A stretch of DNA of 35,132 bases from Mesorhizobium metallidurans STM 2683 (GCF_000350085.1 NZ_CAUM01000057.1:1-35132); one strand, 5' to 3'. Positions 18,959-26,906 are shown, numbered from the stretch's first letter. Numbers and translations: made by a program. The notes: a model not told the origin generated them from the sequence alone.

Positions 18959-19088
18959 GATGTGCAGCGCAAGCACATCGCAACCTGTGGTTTTGTTGAT
19001 TTTCGAAACAACCAGATAGCCATGCACCATGGTCAAGCATAGCCAAGCATTGACATCTCTTTGCTGGACATCACGGATGTAAAGGCGG

Positions 19089-19122
19089 CTTGACGTTGCG
19101 TCAACGGTTGCTGGTCTGACCA
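19089..19122. promoter_or_regulatory. Two adjacent palindromes in the mucR upstream region
   Basis: TTGACG-TTG-CGTCAA (19089-19103) and CTGGTC-T-GACCAG (19110-19122) are perfect inverted repeats, 6 bases separating them. They lie about 230 bases upstream of the mucR start, before an AT-rich stretch (19123-19250). They look like operators for a dimeric regulator. The AT-rich stretch is the more likely place for MucR autoregulation, since MucR prefers AT-rich DNA. Confidence 0.5.
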
Positions 19123-19354
19123 GACAAATATCCCAAAATTACACAGCGCACGAAAGATTGAAGCTGATCGCGGAATATTTGACTAACATCGACGAATATA
19201 GCACAAGAAGCGAATTGACTTACTTGATCTACAGGCCCATTAAGATGCCGCGACGCGAATCGTAGAGGCTCTTTCCTGCAAAAAGTTCGCGCGATGCCCG
19301 ACCTTTCAAAAAAGGGCGCAGACAGAAACAACTCTCGTTGGGGCCGTGAAGATC

Positions 19355-19780
19355 ATGGATATTGTCGAAACACCTTCCAGAAACAGTGATGCGCTGATCG
19401 AATTGACGGCCGATGTGGTGGCCGCCTATGTCAGCAACAATCCGGTGCCGGTCGGCGAACTGCCGAACCTTATCGCTGATGTCCACGCAGCTCTCGGGCG
19501 CGTGGGCGGTGCCAGCGAACAGCCTCCTGCCGACAAGCAGAAGCCGGCTGTAAACCCGAAACGCTCCGTCCATGACGACTACATCGTCTGTCTTGAGGAC
19601 GGCAAGAAGTTCAAATCGCTGAAGCGTCATTTGATGACCCATTACGGTCTGACGCCGGACGAATATCGCGAAAAGTGGGGTCTGGACGCAAGCTATCCGA
19701 TGGTTGCTCCAAACTATGCTGCTGCCCGCTCCCAGCTTGCCAAGAAGATGGGTCTCGGTCGCAAGCGCAAGGGGCGCTGA
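19355..19780 (+). CDS. mucR: MucR/Ros-family transcriptional regulator
   Basis: The 141-residue protein matches the family throughout: an N-terminal oligomerisation part ([19 protein letters not shown]), then the zinc-finger region and [19 protein letters not shown]. The metal site reads Cys79, Asp82, His92, His96, the Cys-Asp-His-His variety known in MucR proteins rather than the Cys2His2 of Ros. MucR is a nucleoid-associated-type repressor controlling exopolysaccharide, motility and symbiosis or virulence genes, and usually represses itself. The ATG at 19355 is preferred because it begins the family-like MDIVE; a GTG at 19346 is in frame but has its G-rich sequence too close to serve as ribosome site. 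Confidence 0.93.
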   Translation: MDIVETPSRNSDALIELTADVVAAYVSNNPVPVGELPNLIADVHAALGRVGGASEQPPADKQKPAVNPKRSVHDDYIVCLEDGKKFKSLKRHLMTHYGLTPDEYREKWGLDASYPMVAPNYAAARSQLAKKMGLGRKRKGR

Positions 19781-19815
19781 AGCAAGCTCGCATCGCAGCC
19801 TGGATACGACAAGTG

Positions 19816-19840
19816 ACGGCGCCCGAAGGGCGCCGTTTTG
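19816..19840 (+). terminator. Rho-independent terminator of mucR
   Basis: A perfect 9-base-pair stem, ACGGCGCCC at 19816-19824 with GGGCGCCGT at 19828-19836 and a GAA loop, is followed by TTTGC. It lies about 35 bases after the mucR stop and just before the convergent sufE gene. Confidence 0.85.
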
Positions 19841-19851
19841 CTTTGGAGGGA

Positions 19852-20280
19852 TTAAGCGGTCTGCTTCAAGGCAGCCTCGGCGTCGCGCTTGATGCGCTTG
19901 ACCATCGAACGAAGACCATTGGCGCGCTGCGGCGACAGGTGTTCGTCAAGGCCGAGCGCCTTCAAAGTGGCTTCGGCGTCGGTGTTCTGGATCTCGCTGG
20001 CGGGTCGCTCCGAAAACAGCGTCAGCATGATGGCGACGAGGCCGCGCACGATATGGGCGTCCGAATCGCCCTTGAAGGTGATGACCGGGTCGGCGCCCGG
20101 TCCTTGTTCGGTGGTCAACCACACCTGGCTGACGCAGCCGGGCACCTTGTTGGCAGGGTTGCGGTCGGCGTCGGCAAACGGCGGCAGCGCTTCACCCAGT
20201 TCGATCACATAGCGATAGCGGTCTTCCCACTCGTCGAGCAGGGTAAAGTCGTCGCGTATCGTCTGGATCGTTGTGGTCAT
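19852..20280 (-). CDS. sufE: SufE family cysteine desulfuration protein
   Basis: The ATG at 20280 gives 142 residues beginning MTTTIQTIRDDFTLLDEWED; the longer open frame upstream is GC-rich shadow sequence. The motif N-K-V-P-G-C-V-S-Q-V-W-L places the sulfur-accepting Cys at residue 49, close to Cys51 of E. coli SufE. F-K-G-D-S-D-A-H-I-V-R-G-L-V-A-I follows as in the family, and the ending is helical. SufE accepts sulfur from the cysteine desulfurase SufS and passes it to the SufBCD scaffold for iron-sulfur cluster assembly. The other suf genes are not in the window, which is usual for alphaproteobacterial sufE outside the main operon. Confidence 0.94.
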   Translation of the reverse strand: MTTTIQTIRDDFTLLDEWEDRYRYVIELGEALPPFADADRNPANKVPGCVSQVWLTTEQGPGADPVITFKGDSDAHIVRGLVAIMLTLFSERPASEIQNTDAEATLKALGLDEHLSPQRANGLRSMVKRIKRDAEAALKQTA

Positions 20281-20392
20281 CACCCCGGATATAGTCACCC
20301 GGCGCTGCCGCGTCACGGAAAAAGAGGAAAAAAACCGCGGACGTCGAGAGGTCTGACGCGCCTGCGGTGTCGCCAAAATGGCGCAAACCGTC

Positions 20393-20773
20393 TCAATTGG
20401 TCGTCGATAGCTCTGCCGGTATCTCGACTGTCGCTGGCAGCACGATAGTCTTGGCCACGCTGCCGGTCGCGACCGTGGTGTCGGGCTTGGCTGTCTGCCC
20501 GTCGTCGGCCTGCTTGTCGTCCAGCATGGCGGCCGCGATCTTGGCGGTCTCCTTGGCGCGGGCAGTGATCGTATGCATCGCCGATTTGCCGGTTTCGCAG
20601 ACGTCGGGCTTGCGTTCGCATATGCCGGCAATGTCGCCGACCGCTTCGCGCGCCGCAAACAGAGCCTGGAGAGGACCGACGCTTTGGCGACCAGCCTCGT
20701 CGGTTCCGACACTCAACGGCAACGCCAGAAGCACCAGCGAAAACCAGAAAGCCATTCTTATCAGAAAGCTCAT
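20393..20773 (-). CDS. DUF5330-type small membrane-anchored or secreted protein
   Basis: This 126-residue protein has a hydrophobic N-terminus (about residues 4-22, FLIRMAFWFSLVLLALPL), which is either a signal peptide or an anchor. It then has a central segment with A-G-I-C-E-R-K-P-D-V-C-E-T-G containing two Cys that could form a disulfide, a helical Ala-rich part, and a Thr-rich tail. It fits the rhizobial family I recall as DUF5330, of unknown function. Export to the periplasm is inferred. It lies just upstream of sufE on the same strand, 112 bases apart, so co-transcription is possible. Confidence 0.75.
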   Translation of the reverse strand: MSFLIRMAFWFSLVLLALPLSVGTDEAGRQSVGPLQALFAAREAVGDIAGICERKPDVCETGKSAMHTITARAKETAKIAAAMLDDKQADDGQTAKPDTTVATGSVAKTIVLPATVEIPAELSTTN

Positions 20774-21305
20774 ATGCCTGCCCTCATCCGTGACTCCGGA
20801 TCATGCCTTCGTGCGGCATGACCTCTTTTATGGGCATGATCGTGGCACATGCGCGCAAAGGACGGCTTGCCTGGTCAGCGAAAATTTTCCTCAAATTTTA
20901 GGCAAATTCGAAACGAAGCGTTTTGCGATGGATTTGCTTCAAATCCGGTCGATTTCCTTAAGTGGAAAGTAACCATATAACTATCTGTTTTTCTAGTATT
21001 TTCTGCAAGATGGCGATGCGCTGTCGCCGATTGTCCGGCGCGCAATCGCAGCCCGCCTGGATAACCCTCCGTTTACTATGGCTGCAATTGCCCCGGCTTT
21101 CCGCCGCCGGCCTCCCAATATTTGTCACATGCCGGGCATTGGTCGGCCCCGCCTTATCCATTCCTTAAACGCTGGATGCGAGTTTCAGATCAATAAGAGC
21201 GACCTGCGAAGCAGGACAGTTTCACGACCGGGTGCAAGTGCGTTGAGTTCGATCGGGGCCAGATACGTTGAGTTGCCCGGCGCGATGGCGGCCGGTTGCG
21301 AGCGT
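20774..21305. other. 532-base intergenic region before the histidine kinase
   Basis: I see no supported gene here. The left part is unusually AT-rich for this genome (20880-21010). It contains a CtrA-like sequence at 20958-20972, described separately. A direct repeat, CGTTGAGTT, occurs at 21241-21249 and 21266-21274, 25 bases apart, shortly before the kinase start. Short open frames on both strands look like shadow or random frames. Confidence 0.5.
20958..20973 (+). promoter_or_regulatory. Possible CtrA-binding site
   Basis: TTAA, seven bases, GTAAC: this differs from the alphaproteobacterial CtrA consensus TTAA-N7-TTAAC by one base. It lies in an AT-rich stretch about 330 bases upstream of the kinase start and about 185 bases from the divergent DUF5330 gene. 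Chance occurrence is quite possible for so short a motif. Confidence 0.35.
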
Positions 21306-23045
21306 ATGGTTCATCCATCCATCCTTGAGCAGAACGATCGCCTGCGCCAGCGCCGCTTCATCGGCGTCATGCTGGCCGCTCCGTTCTTTGCCGCGGGCGC
21401 CGCGGTCACGCTGGTCACCTCAGGCATGGGCGCGGCAGTCACCGTGGCTGCAATCTTCGCCAGTTTCGGCCTTTGCTGGTTTGCGGCTTTGCTGGTGGCG
21501 GCGACGGGCAAGATGGCGCTTGCCGGACGGGCCGCCCTGGCGATGGGTGGTCTGGCTGTGGCCGGTGTCATTGCCGCGGCGGGAGGCCTGGCCTCGCCGG
21601 TCGCTCTGCTTTCCCTGGCACTGCCGTTCGAGGCCTGGTGGATCGGCGGCTCGCGGCGCGCGGCGCTGTGGGGGTGCGTAGCCGCGCTCGCAGCTGTCCT
21701 TCTGCAATATTTTGCCGGTTCTGTCTTGCCGCTCAGCCCGACGGAGATTGCCGCCTGGCACTGGCTGCTGCCGCTGGCCTGGGCGTTCACGCTTGTTCCT
21801 CGCCTCGCGGCACTTGGCAATCCGGCCGGCGCGCGGCTTGACCCGGCTGCCGACGATCGGCTCGAGAACATCATCGACGCCGTTGTGTTGCGGGTCGGCA
21901 GGCATGGCGAGGTTCAGGATGCGTCGGCCAAGGCGCGCACGCTCCTGAAGCTGCAACCGGAACTGCTGTTCGGCACCGGCCTGTTCGACCGGATTCATCT
22001 CTCTGATCGTGTGGCATACCTCAGCGCGCTGGCTGACATGCGCGATGGCGCGTTGGTGCGCCGGCTCGATCTTCGCGTCCGGCTGCCGCAGGACGGCGGT
22101 GGCGCGACGGCGGACAATTACCGGCCGTTTTCCCTTGAGCTGGCGCGGTTGGAAAAACAGCAGGATGTCTTCACGCTCGTCCTGCGCGAGAACGGCGAAG
22201 TAGCCCGATTGCGCCAAGACCTTGCCGCCGCGAACGAGGCGGCGGCTTCCGCCGAAGTGGCGAAGGGGCGGTTCCTGGCGGTCGTCAGCCACGAGCTTCG
22301 CACGCCGCTCAATGCCATCATCGGTTTTTCCGACATGCTGCTGCACGAAATGTTCGGCGGCTTCAAGGATCCCCGCCAGAAGGAATATGTCGGCCTGGTC
22401 AGGGAGTCCGGCCAGCATTTGCTTGCCGTCGTCACCTCGATACTCGACGTTTCAAGGATCGAGTCCGGCGCCTATGCGACCGAGCCGGAACCCTTCCGTT
22501 TCGTCGAAGCGGTCGAAATGTGCCAGTCGATGATGCGCTTGCAGGCCGAGGCAAAGAACATCGACCTGCAAACGCAGATCGCGCCGGATGCGGGCGAGAT
22601 AAATGCCGATCGTCGCGCCGTGCAGCAGATCCTCATCAACCTCGTCTCCAACGCCGTCAAGTTCACGCCCGATGGCGGCGATGTCGTGGTCGGCGCCAAG
22701 CGGATCGGCTCGCGACTGCATTTTTGGGTCAGGGACACCGGCATTGGCATTGCCGAGGAAGATTTCGAAAATCTCGGCAAGCCGTTCATGCAGATCCAGA
22801 ACGACTACACGCGCCGCTTCGAGGGAACCGGCCTCGGCCTGTCGCTGGTCAAGGGCCTTGTGGCGCTGCACGACGGCACCATGTCGATCGAGAGCATGCC
22901 GGGTGAGGGCACCACGGTCACGATCAGCCTGCCAGTGAAGGGACCGAGGGGACGTTCGACCGACAAGCCCGGCGTGTTGCCGATGCCTGCGGCCAGGACG
23001 AAAGGGGAAGGGGACAGGAATGGCTCGCTCCGCAAAACAGCCTAA
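21306..23045 (+). CDS. Membrane sensor histidine kinase, DivJ/PleC-like core
   Basis: From the ATG at 21306 (chosen because MVHPSILEQNDRLRQRRF directly precedes the first membrane helix) the protein has 579 residues. Six or so hydrophobic segments occupy residues 20-160, a PAS-like domain about residues 180-290, then a short coiled coil. The HisKA box S-H-E-L-R-T-P-L-N-A-I-I-G-F follows with phospho-acceptor His329, then the ATPase N, G1 and G2 boxes (NLVSNAVKFTP, DTGIGI, GTGLGLSL). The HisKA region resembles kinases that act on DivK in alphaproteobacteria (DivJ, PleC, PdhS); divJ is the best guess but unproven. No response regulator is adjacent. An upstream start extending to 21078 is less likely. 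Its end overlaps the next gene by 26 bases. Confidence 0.87.
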   Translation: MVHPSILEQNDRLRQRRFIGVMLAAPFFAAGAAVTLVTSGMGAAVTVAAIFASFGLCWFAALLVAATGKMALAGRAALAMGGLAVAGVIAAAGGLASPVALLSLALPFEAWWIGGSRRAALWGCVAALAAVLLQYFAGSVLPLSPTEIAAWHWLLPLAWAFTLVPRLAALGNPAGARLDPAADDRLENIIDAVVLRVGRHGEVQDASAKARTLLKLQPELLFGTGLFDRIHLSDRVAYLSALADMRDGALVRRLDLRVRLPQDGGGATADNYRPFSLELARLEKQQDVFTLVLRENGEVARLRQDLAAANEAAASAEVAKGRFLAVVSHELRTPLNAIIGFSDMLLHEMFGGFKDPRQKEYVGLVRESGQHLLAVVTSILDVSRIESGAYATEPEPFRFVEAVEMCQSMMRLQAEAKNIDLQTQIAPDAGEINADRRAVQQILINLVSNAVKFTPDGGDVVVGAKRIGSRLHFWVRDTGIGIAEEDFENLGKPFMQIQNDYTRRFEGTGLGLSLVKGLVALHDGTMSIESMPGEGTTVTISLPVKGPRGRSTDKPGVLPMPAARTKGEGDRNGSLRKTA

Positions 23046-23784
23046 GGCGGTCAGGCGCCGCGGCAACGCCCTTCAGGGCGGCGCGGTCGCGGTTGGCAGC
23101 ATGATTTCGCGCAATCCGGTTCTGGTCGGCGGCTCAACCGCCTTTCTGGTGACGCTGCTCTATGTCTCGGCGAATGCCCTGTGGTATCAGCCCTTTCCGC
23201 ATGCCGGCGCGTTTTTCGCCACCAGGAGCATCGAGGCCTTTCCTCGCACCGACACCGACGAGCCCGAAACGACCATCAACATCGTGCGGCCTGGCCCAGA
23301 CCCGGTCAAGAGCGATCCGGTCGTCGAACAGGTCCAGGGCATATTGAAGGACCTCGACTTCTATTCCGGTACCGTGGATGGCATTACCGGCCCCAACACG
23401 CGCAAGGCCATCCAGGCCTATCAGCAGAAGGTCGGGCTCAACGCTTCCGGCGATATCGACAGCGTGTTGCTCGATCAGTTGGGCGCCACGCCAACCGCCT
23501 CGACCGTGCCGCATCCGGCGCCTCGCCCGGACCAGACGGCCGCTATCCCCATTCCGGCATCGGTGCCGGCAAGTGCGGCAGCGCCGGCGCCCGATGCCCG
23601 CATCATCAAGATCCAGGCCGGGCTGAAAGCATTCGGCAATGACGACATGCAGCTCGATGGTGTGGTCGGCGCCCGCACCAAGGCCGCGATCAAGGAATTC
23701 CAGTCGCTGTTCGGACTGCCGGAAACCGGTGAACCGGACGAGGTCGTCTACGTCAAGATGCGCGAAATCGGCCTCACCAACTGA
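23020..23784 (+). CDS. Membrane-anchored protein with two peptidoglycan-binding domains
   Basis: The ATG at 23020 lies inside the kinase gene (26-base overlap), so the two are translated together. The 254-residue protein has a basic cytoplasmic N-terminus, one membrane helix (about residues 34-53) and then a periplasmic part. This carries two PG_binding_1 modules, one with L-D-F-Y-S-G-T-V-D-G-I-T-G-P-N-T-R-K-A-I and one with D-M-Q-L-D-G-V-V-G-A-R-T-K-A-A-I, joined by a Pro- and Ala-rich linker of about 50 residues. It should tether the membrane to the cell wall. Linked translation with a histidine kinase suggests a shared complex, perhaps wall sensing. No enzymatic domain is seen. Confidence 0.88.
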   Translation: MARSAKQPKAVRRRGNALQGGAVAVGSMISRNPVLVGGSTAFLVTLLYVSANALWYQPFPHAGAFFATRSIEAFPRTDTDEPETTINIVRPGPDPVKSDPVVEQVQGILKDLDFYSGTVDGITGPNTRKAIQAYQQKVGLNASGDIDSVLLDQLGATPTASTVPHPAPRPDQTAAIPIPASVPASAAAPAPDARIIKIQAGLKAFGNDDMQLDGVVGARTKAAIKEFQSLFGLPETGEPDEVVYVKMREIGLTN

Positions 23785-23872
23785 CCTGTTTCGCGGCCAG
23801 GATCCATTCCGATTTTCGGGTTCCATGCGCTTGCCGATGCTGTAAGTACCGTCGCATGTTCAGGACCCTGCC

Positions 23873-24220
23873 ATGCGCGTAACCACCGATCTGTGGGTGT
23901 CGGCCCTTCTGCGCCGGGTTTTCGGCGCCGGCGGCTTTGCCGCCGTGGTCAAGCGCGGCGCGACCGAGGCCGGCGCTGTCTTTGTGCTGGCGCGGGGCAG
24001 GCTGGGCGAGCTTGCCTTGTTCGGACCGGCGCCGCAGACGAGCTACGATTCGGCCAAGCCCGATGAACGTTTCTTCAGCCTGCTCGGCGCTGGCGAGGAT
24101 GCCGCCGCGCTCGACGCAAGGCTGGAGAGGGAGAAAAAATTCGATCCCGATATCTGGGTGGTGGAGATCGAGGCCGGCGCCGTTCCGGTCGAGGATCTCA
24201 TTGCCGTCAAGATGCCTTGA
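23873..24220 (+). CDS. DUF1491 family protein
   Basis: This 115-residue protein without signal peptide or membrane helix begins MRVTTDLWVSALLRRVFGAGGFAAV and ends with F-D-P-D-I-W-V-V-E-I-E, which I recognise as the alphaproteobacterial DUF1491 family of unknown function. A phosphate- or nucleotide-binding role cannot be inferred. It follows the peptidoglycan-binding gene after 88 bases, possibly in the same transcript. Its last 14 bases overlap tail to tail with the DUF2336 gene on the other strand. Confidence 0.8.
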   Translation: MRVTTDLWVSALLRRVFGAGGFAAVVKRGATEAGAVFVLARGRLGELALFGPAPQTSYDSAKPDERFFSLLGAGEDAAALDARLEREKKFDPDIWVVEIEAGAVPVEDLIAVKMP

Positions 24221-25253
24221 GGCTGGCGACCGCGGAACCATTGTCGCTGCCTTGCGCCACGCGCATATCGGCATTCGCGGCGGCGCGCACGATGCCGCCA
24301 ACCGCGCGCGATAATGTCTCGGCTTTCCAGTTGCGGACCTTGTCCAGTGCCGTGTCGCGATGCAGCAGGCGGTAACGGTCGAGGAAGATGCGGATCGCCT
24401 GTGGATGCGGAAACGCGGTGGGATAGACGGCGACCGCGATCAGGAACGCCTTGTCCTCGCTGAGGTCTAGCGCGCGCAAGGCGGCCAGCAGCGACGTATA
24501 GTTCTGGCTTGCGGTGAGCGACCGCGCCGTTGAAAAGTCGATGTCGAGCGCGTCGGCGAGCGCGGTCTGGAAGAATGCCGCGTTGCCGGTCAGCGCCGTC
24601 TCACGCAGTTTGACATAGGTTTGCGCGCCGACGAACGGATTGACCGCCGCCCCGCCGCTCTCCGCCTCGGCGCGCATCATCGACCGCAGCCGGCGTCGTG
24701 CATTTTCGGCGCTGGCGCCGGGTAGCGGCTTTCTGTCAGGGACGGCAGGAGCGATTTCGGCGCTCTCGGGCGCATCAGCGACCGCGTCGGGCTGCCGCAA
24801 GCGAACCAGCGTCGGCTTTTCGAGCGCCCTGATCAGCTGGGCAATGGTCGGGTTCAAATCCCTACGCCGCGCAATGGCGCGCGCATGCGGCAGCCCGTGA
24901 CGCCCGATGAGCGCGATGAGGTCGACGTCGCTGACGGCGCGCGAGCGGATAAGCAGCGGCGCGGCGATATCGACCGGTTCCTCGCAAAGCCGCCTGACCA
25001 GCGCGGCAGGCGCATATTCGCATTCGGAAAGCGCTGCGGCGACATAGCGGCGCGACTCGACCGACACATTGTCGAAAAGCGGAAGCGTCAGATCTTCAAG
25101 TTGCGCAATCTCCCGGCGCGAGGGACGGGTGAGTGAGCAGAATGCCGATACCGCCGCACGGAACAGCCTTTCGGCCTTTCCCGATTCAGCCCGTATAGCG
25201 ATTTGCCTGAAATCCGAAGATGACACGGAGGATACGCCCGACACTCGACACAA
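24207..25253 (-). CDS. DUF2336 family protein
   Basis: The frame of up to 348 residues is a helical, HEAT-like alphaproteobacterial DUF2336 protein: L-P-L-F-D-N-V-S-V-E-S-R-R-Y-V-A-A-A-L-S near the N-terminus and A-V-S-D-V-D-L-I-A-L-I-G-R-H-G further on, with repeated two-helix units. Function is unknown. The start is uncertain: 25253 is a TTG and two GTG codons follow in frame at 25244 and 25226. None has a convincing ribosome site; 25226 gives the N-terminus VSSSDFRQ that best matches the family. A CtrA-like site lies upstream. I see no membrane segment. Confidence 0.82.
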   Translation of the reverse strand: MCRVSGVSSVSSSDFRQIAIRAESGKAERLFRAAVSAFCSLTRPSRREIAQLEDLTLPLFDNVSVESRRYVAAALSECEYAPAALVRRLCEEPVDIAAPLLIRSRAVSDVDLIALIGRHGLPHARAIARRRDLNPTIAQLIRALEKPTLVRLRQPDAVADAPESAEIAPAVPDRKPLPGASAENARRRLRSMMRAEAESGGAAVNPFVGAQTYVKLRETALTGNAAFFQTALADALDIDFSTARSLTASQNYTSLLAALRALDLSEDKAFLIAVAVYPTAFPHPQAIRIFLDRYRLLHRDTALDKVRNWKAETLSRAVGGIVRAAANADMRVAQGSDNGSAVASLKAS

Positions 25254-25349
25254 TCTGGACCACGCTCAACCGGGACTGTGTCGGTTTAGCGATTGCCACG
25301 GGTCAGGATCTCCTGACCTTAGAACAAAGATCAAGTTAGCGACGATCCG

Positions 25350-25365
25350 TTAGCGTTGCGTTAAC
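25350..25365. promoter_or_regulatory. Possible CtrA-binding site between DUF2336 and the small gene
   Basis: TTAG, seven bases, TTAAC matches the consensus TTAA-N7-TTAAC at all but one base. A further TTAG lies 14 bases upstream (25336-25339). The location, between two divergent genes, is a plausible regulatory position. Functional status is not shown. Confidence 0.45.
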
Positions 25366-25437
25366 CTACTGCCATCCTTAATCAGAATTGGAGGCGTTGC
25401 GTTATGCTCCGGGGCAACCGAGAGGAATGCACGAACC

Positions 25438-25653
25438 ATGGGCATGGTATTGTCTTTCGTGCCGCGAACGGCGGCAACCAATCGAGCAAATCGAAACACC
25501 GGAACACCGGCGGCGGTGATCATCTTTCCCGGCGTCCGCTATGAACAGCAGTCGCTGACGGGCGAGGCGCGGCCGGGCGCCGGTCCGGACAAGCCAGGCT
25601 CGTCCGGGACGACGCCCAGCTCGTCGGGAACGCTGCCTGTTCCGCACCACTGA
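25438..25653 (+). CDS. Small conserved-looking hypothetical protein, 71 residues
   Basis: The ATG at 25438 has a GAGAGG ribosome site about 10 bases upstream. The product starts MGMVLSFVPR and has a short motif A-A-V-I-I-F-P-G-V-R-Y-E in the middle, followed by a Pro-, Gly- and Ser-rich disordered tail. From memory, short rhizobial proteins with an I-I-F-P-G-V-R motif near the C-terminal half recur across the order, which supports it as a real gene. Function is unknown; it stands divergent from DUF2336 and convergent with the DUF1254 gene. Confidence 0.6.
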   Translation: MGMVLSFVPRTAATNRANRNTGTPAAVIIFPGVRYEQQSLTGEARPGAGPDKPGSSGTTPSSSGTLPVPHH

Positions 25654-25667
25654 GTTTCGGGATCAGC

Positions 25668-26213
25668 TTAGAAATCCTGCAGCTCGCAGGAACCCCGATC
25701 GAGAAACCGCGACACGGTTGGCTTCCAGCTATCGTCGGGCACAAAGGCGCGGATGACGAATATGCCTTCGTCGATGGGCGCTTCGACGAAGATCGCCCCT
25801 TGCAATTCCTCGGGAAGATCCTTGCGTACCTCGATCATCTGTGCGGGCGTCAGCACCACGCTGTCGAGCAGCCCCGTCGTGCTGCGATCGTTGAAGGAAT
25901 AGACATTGTGGCCGCTGCGGTTATAGACGGATACGGACCAGAACGGCACGTTCCCCGGCGCCTTGACCCTTACCATGCCGTCGGCCAGATCGAACCGGCA
26001 GGCGGCCGCGTAAAACAGCGGATCGACCGATTTCACCACCGGAGCGCCGCCGGCCTCCGCGTCCAGCCTGGTCATCTTGTAGAGGTCCGAGGCCATGGCC
26101 AGACGCGACCAGGCATCGCGTTCGGAAAATTCCGGAACAAGCAGCAGCACGATGATATGCACGATGCCGGCACCGAGCAGGCCGAGCAGGATGGCGTGCA
26201 ACAGCTTACGCAT
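25668..26213 (-). CDS. DUF1254 family membrane-anchored protein
   Basis: This 181-residue protein has an N-terminal membrane helix (about residues 5-28, LLHAILLGLLGAGIVHIIVLLLV). An extracytoplasmic domain follows, with V-D-P-L-F-Y-A-A-A-C-R-F-D-L, G-N-V-P-F-W-S-V-S-V-Y-N-R-S-G-H-N and a final C-E-L-Q-D-F. It fits the short rhizobial form of DUF1254 (COG5436 by recall). Two Cys in the periplasmic part could pair. It overlaps the DUF1214 gene by 8 bases, and the pair is commonly kept together in Rhizobiales. Function is unknown; an envelope role is inferred. Confidence 0.85.
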   Translation of the reverse strand: MRKLLHAILLGLLGAGIVHIIVLLLVPEFSERDAWSRLAMASDLYKMTRLDAEAGGAPVVKSVDPLFYAAACRFDLADGMVRVKAPGNVPFWSVSVYNRSGHNVYSFNDRSTTGLLDSVVLTPAQMIEVRKDLPEELQGAIFVEAPIDEGIFVIRAFVPDDSWKPTVSRFLDRGSCELQDF

Positions 26214-26790
26214 TGCAGCCGACCCTCAGGATCCGCGGCAGCGTGACATCGGACAGACCCGTGCTGCTGGCGATCGGCGTGTCGTAGAATGTCAGCACGA
26301 AATACATCCGGCCAGCGCCCTCGGTCAGCAGCCAATTGCCCGGCGCCGGGCGGCTGCCGACGGAAATGATCACCGAATTGTCGGGCTGGCGCAGGACCTG
26401 GTAGGACTGAAGCGCCGCGAGCCTTGCCCTGCCGGTCTGAACGACGCCGAGCGACTGATCGGCGGCATAGAGGGTCCAGAACCGCGCCGTGGGAAATCCG
26501 CCTTCGATCGTGTAGGTGCATTGGCGCAAGAGCTGTTCGCCGCCGGAGTCGCGCTCGGCGATGAAGGACAACCCCTCTGCCCGCCCGAGCGCGAGCACGC
26601 CTTCGCGCGCCACGCGGGCCTTCGAATAGGGGTCCGCCGCCGGCGTGCCGATGTCGGGGAACGCCGTCCATTGGCCGATCCTGATCGCCCCGACACCGTC
26701 CTGCGTCTTCAGGGCATACCAGACGCTGCCGCCACCGCCGCCGATGGCTATGGCAAGCGAAAGCAGCGTGAGCAAGGCGTTCTTGAGCAT
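26206..26790 (-). CDS. DUF1214 family membrane-anchored protein
   Basis: The ATG at 26790 gives 194 residues beginning MLKNALLTLLSLAIAIGGG, a membrane anchor or signal. The open frame continues upstream, but the added residues are unconserved. The outer domain contains W-T-A-F-P-D-I-G-T-P-A-A-D-P-Y-S-K-A, C-T-Y-T-I-E-G and Y-F-V-L-T-F-Y-D-T-P-I, matching DUF1214 (COG5402 by recall). In longer proteins DUF1254 and DUF1214 are fused; here they are separate genes, this one first, with an 8-base overlap. It lies 116 bases downstream of the penicillin-binding protein gene on the same strand, so all three may be one transcript. Confidence 0.85.
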   Translation of the reverse strand: MLKNALLTLLSLAIAIGGGGGSVWYALKTQDGVGAIRIGQWTAFPDIGTPAADPYSKARVAREGVLALGRAEGLSFIAERDSGGEQLLRQCTYTIEGGFPTARFWTLYAADQSLGVVQTGRARLAALQSYQVLRQPDNSVIISVGSRPAPGNWLLTEGAGRMYFVLTFYDTPIASSTGLSDVTLPRILRVGCNA

Positions 26791-26906
26791 GAAGAGCCGC
26801 GGGTGAGAAAGCAGAAGCGCCGCTCGGGATATCGCGGGGCAGGGGGCCATGGCAAGCGTGGCCGCCGGATTGCCGCTCCGCTGGCCCGGCGCTGAGCTCG
26901 CGCCAA

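Noticed and set aside
19174..19240. A sigma-70 promoter for mucR from one of the TTGACT sequences
   Set aside because: The TTGACT copies have no good -10 box at 16-18 bases; the candidate TATAGC is only 12 bases away. The AT-rich region likely contains the promoter but I cannot place it.
24850..24862. A tRNA T-arm-like sequence (GGG-TTCAAAT-CCC)
   Set aside because: No acceptor stem, D-arm or anticodon arm is found at the right distance on either side, and the bases code for a conserved part of the DUF2336 protein.
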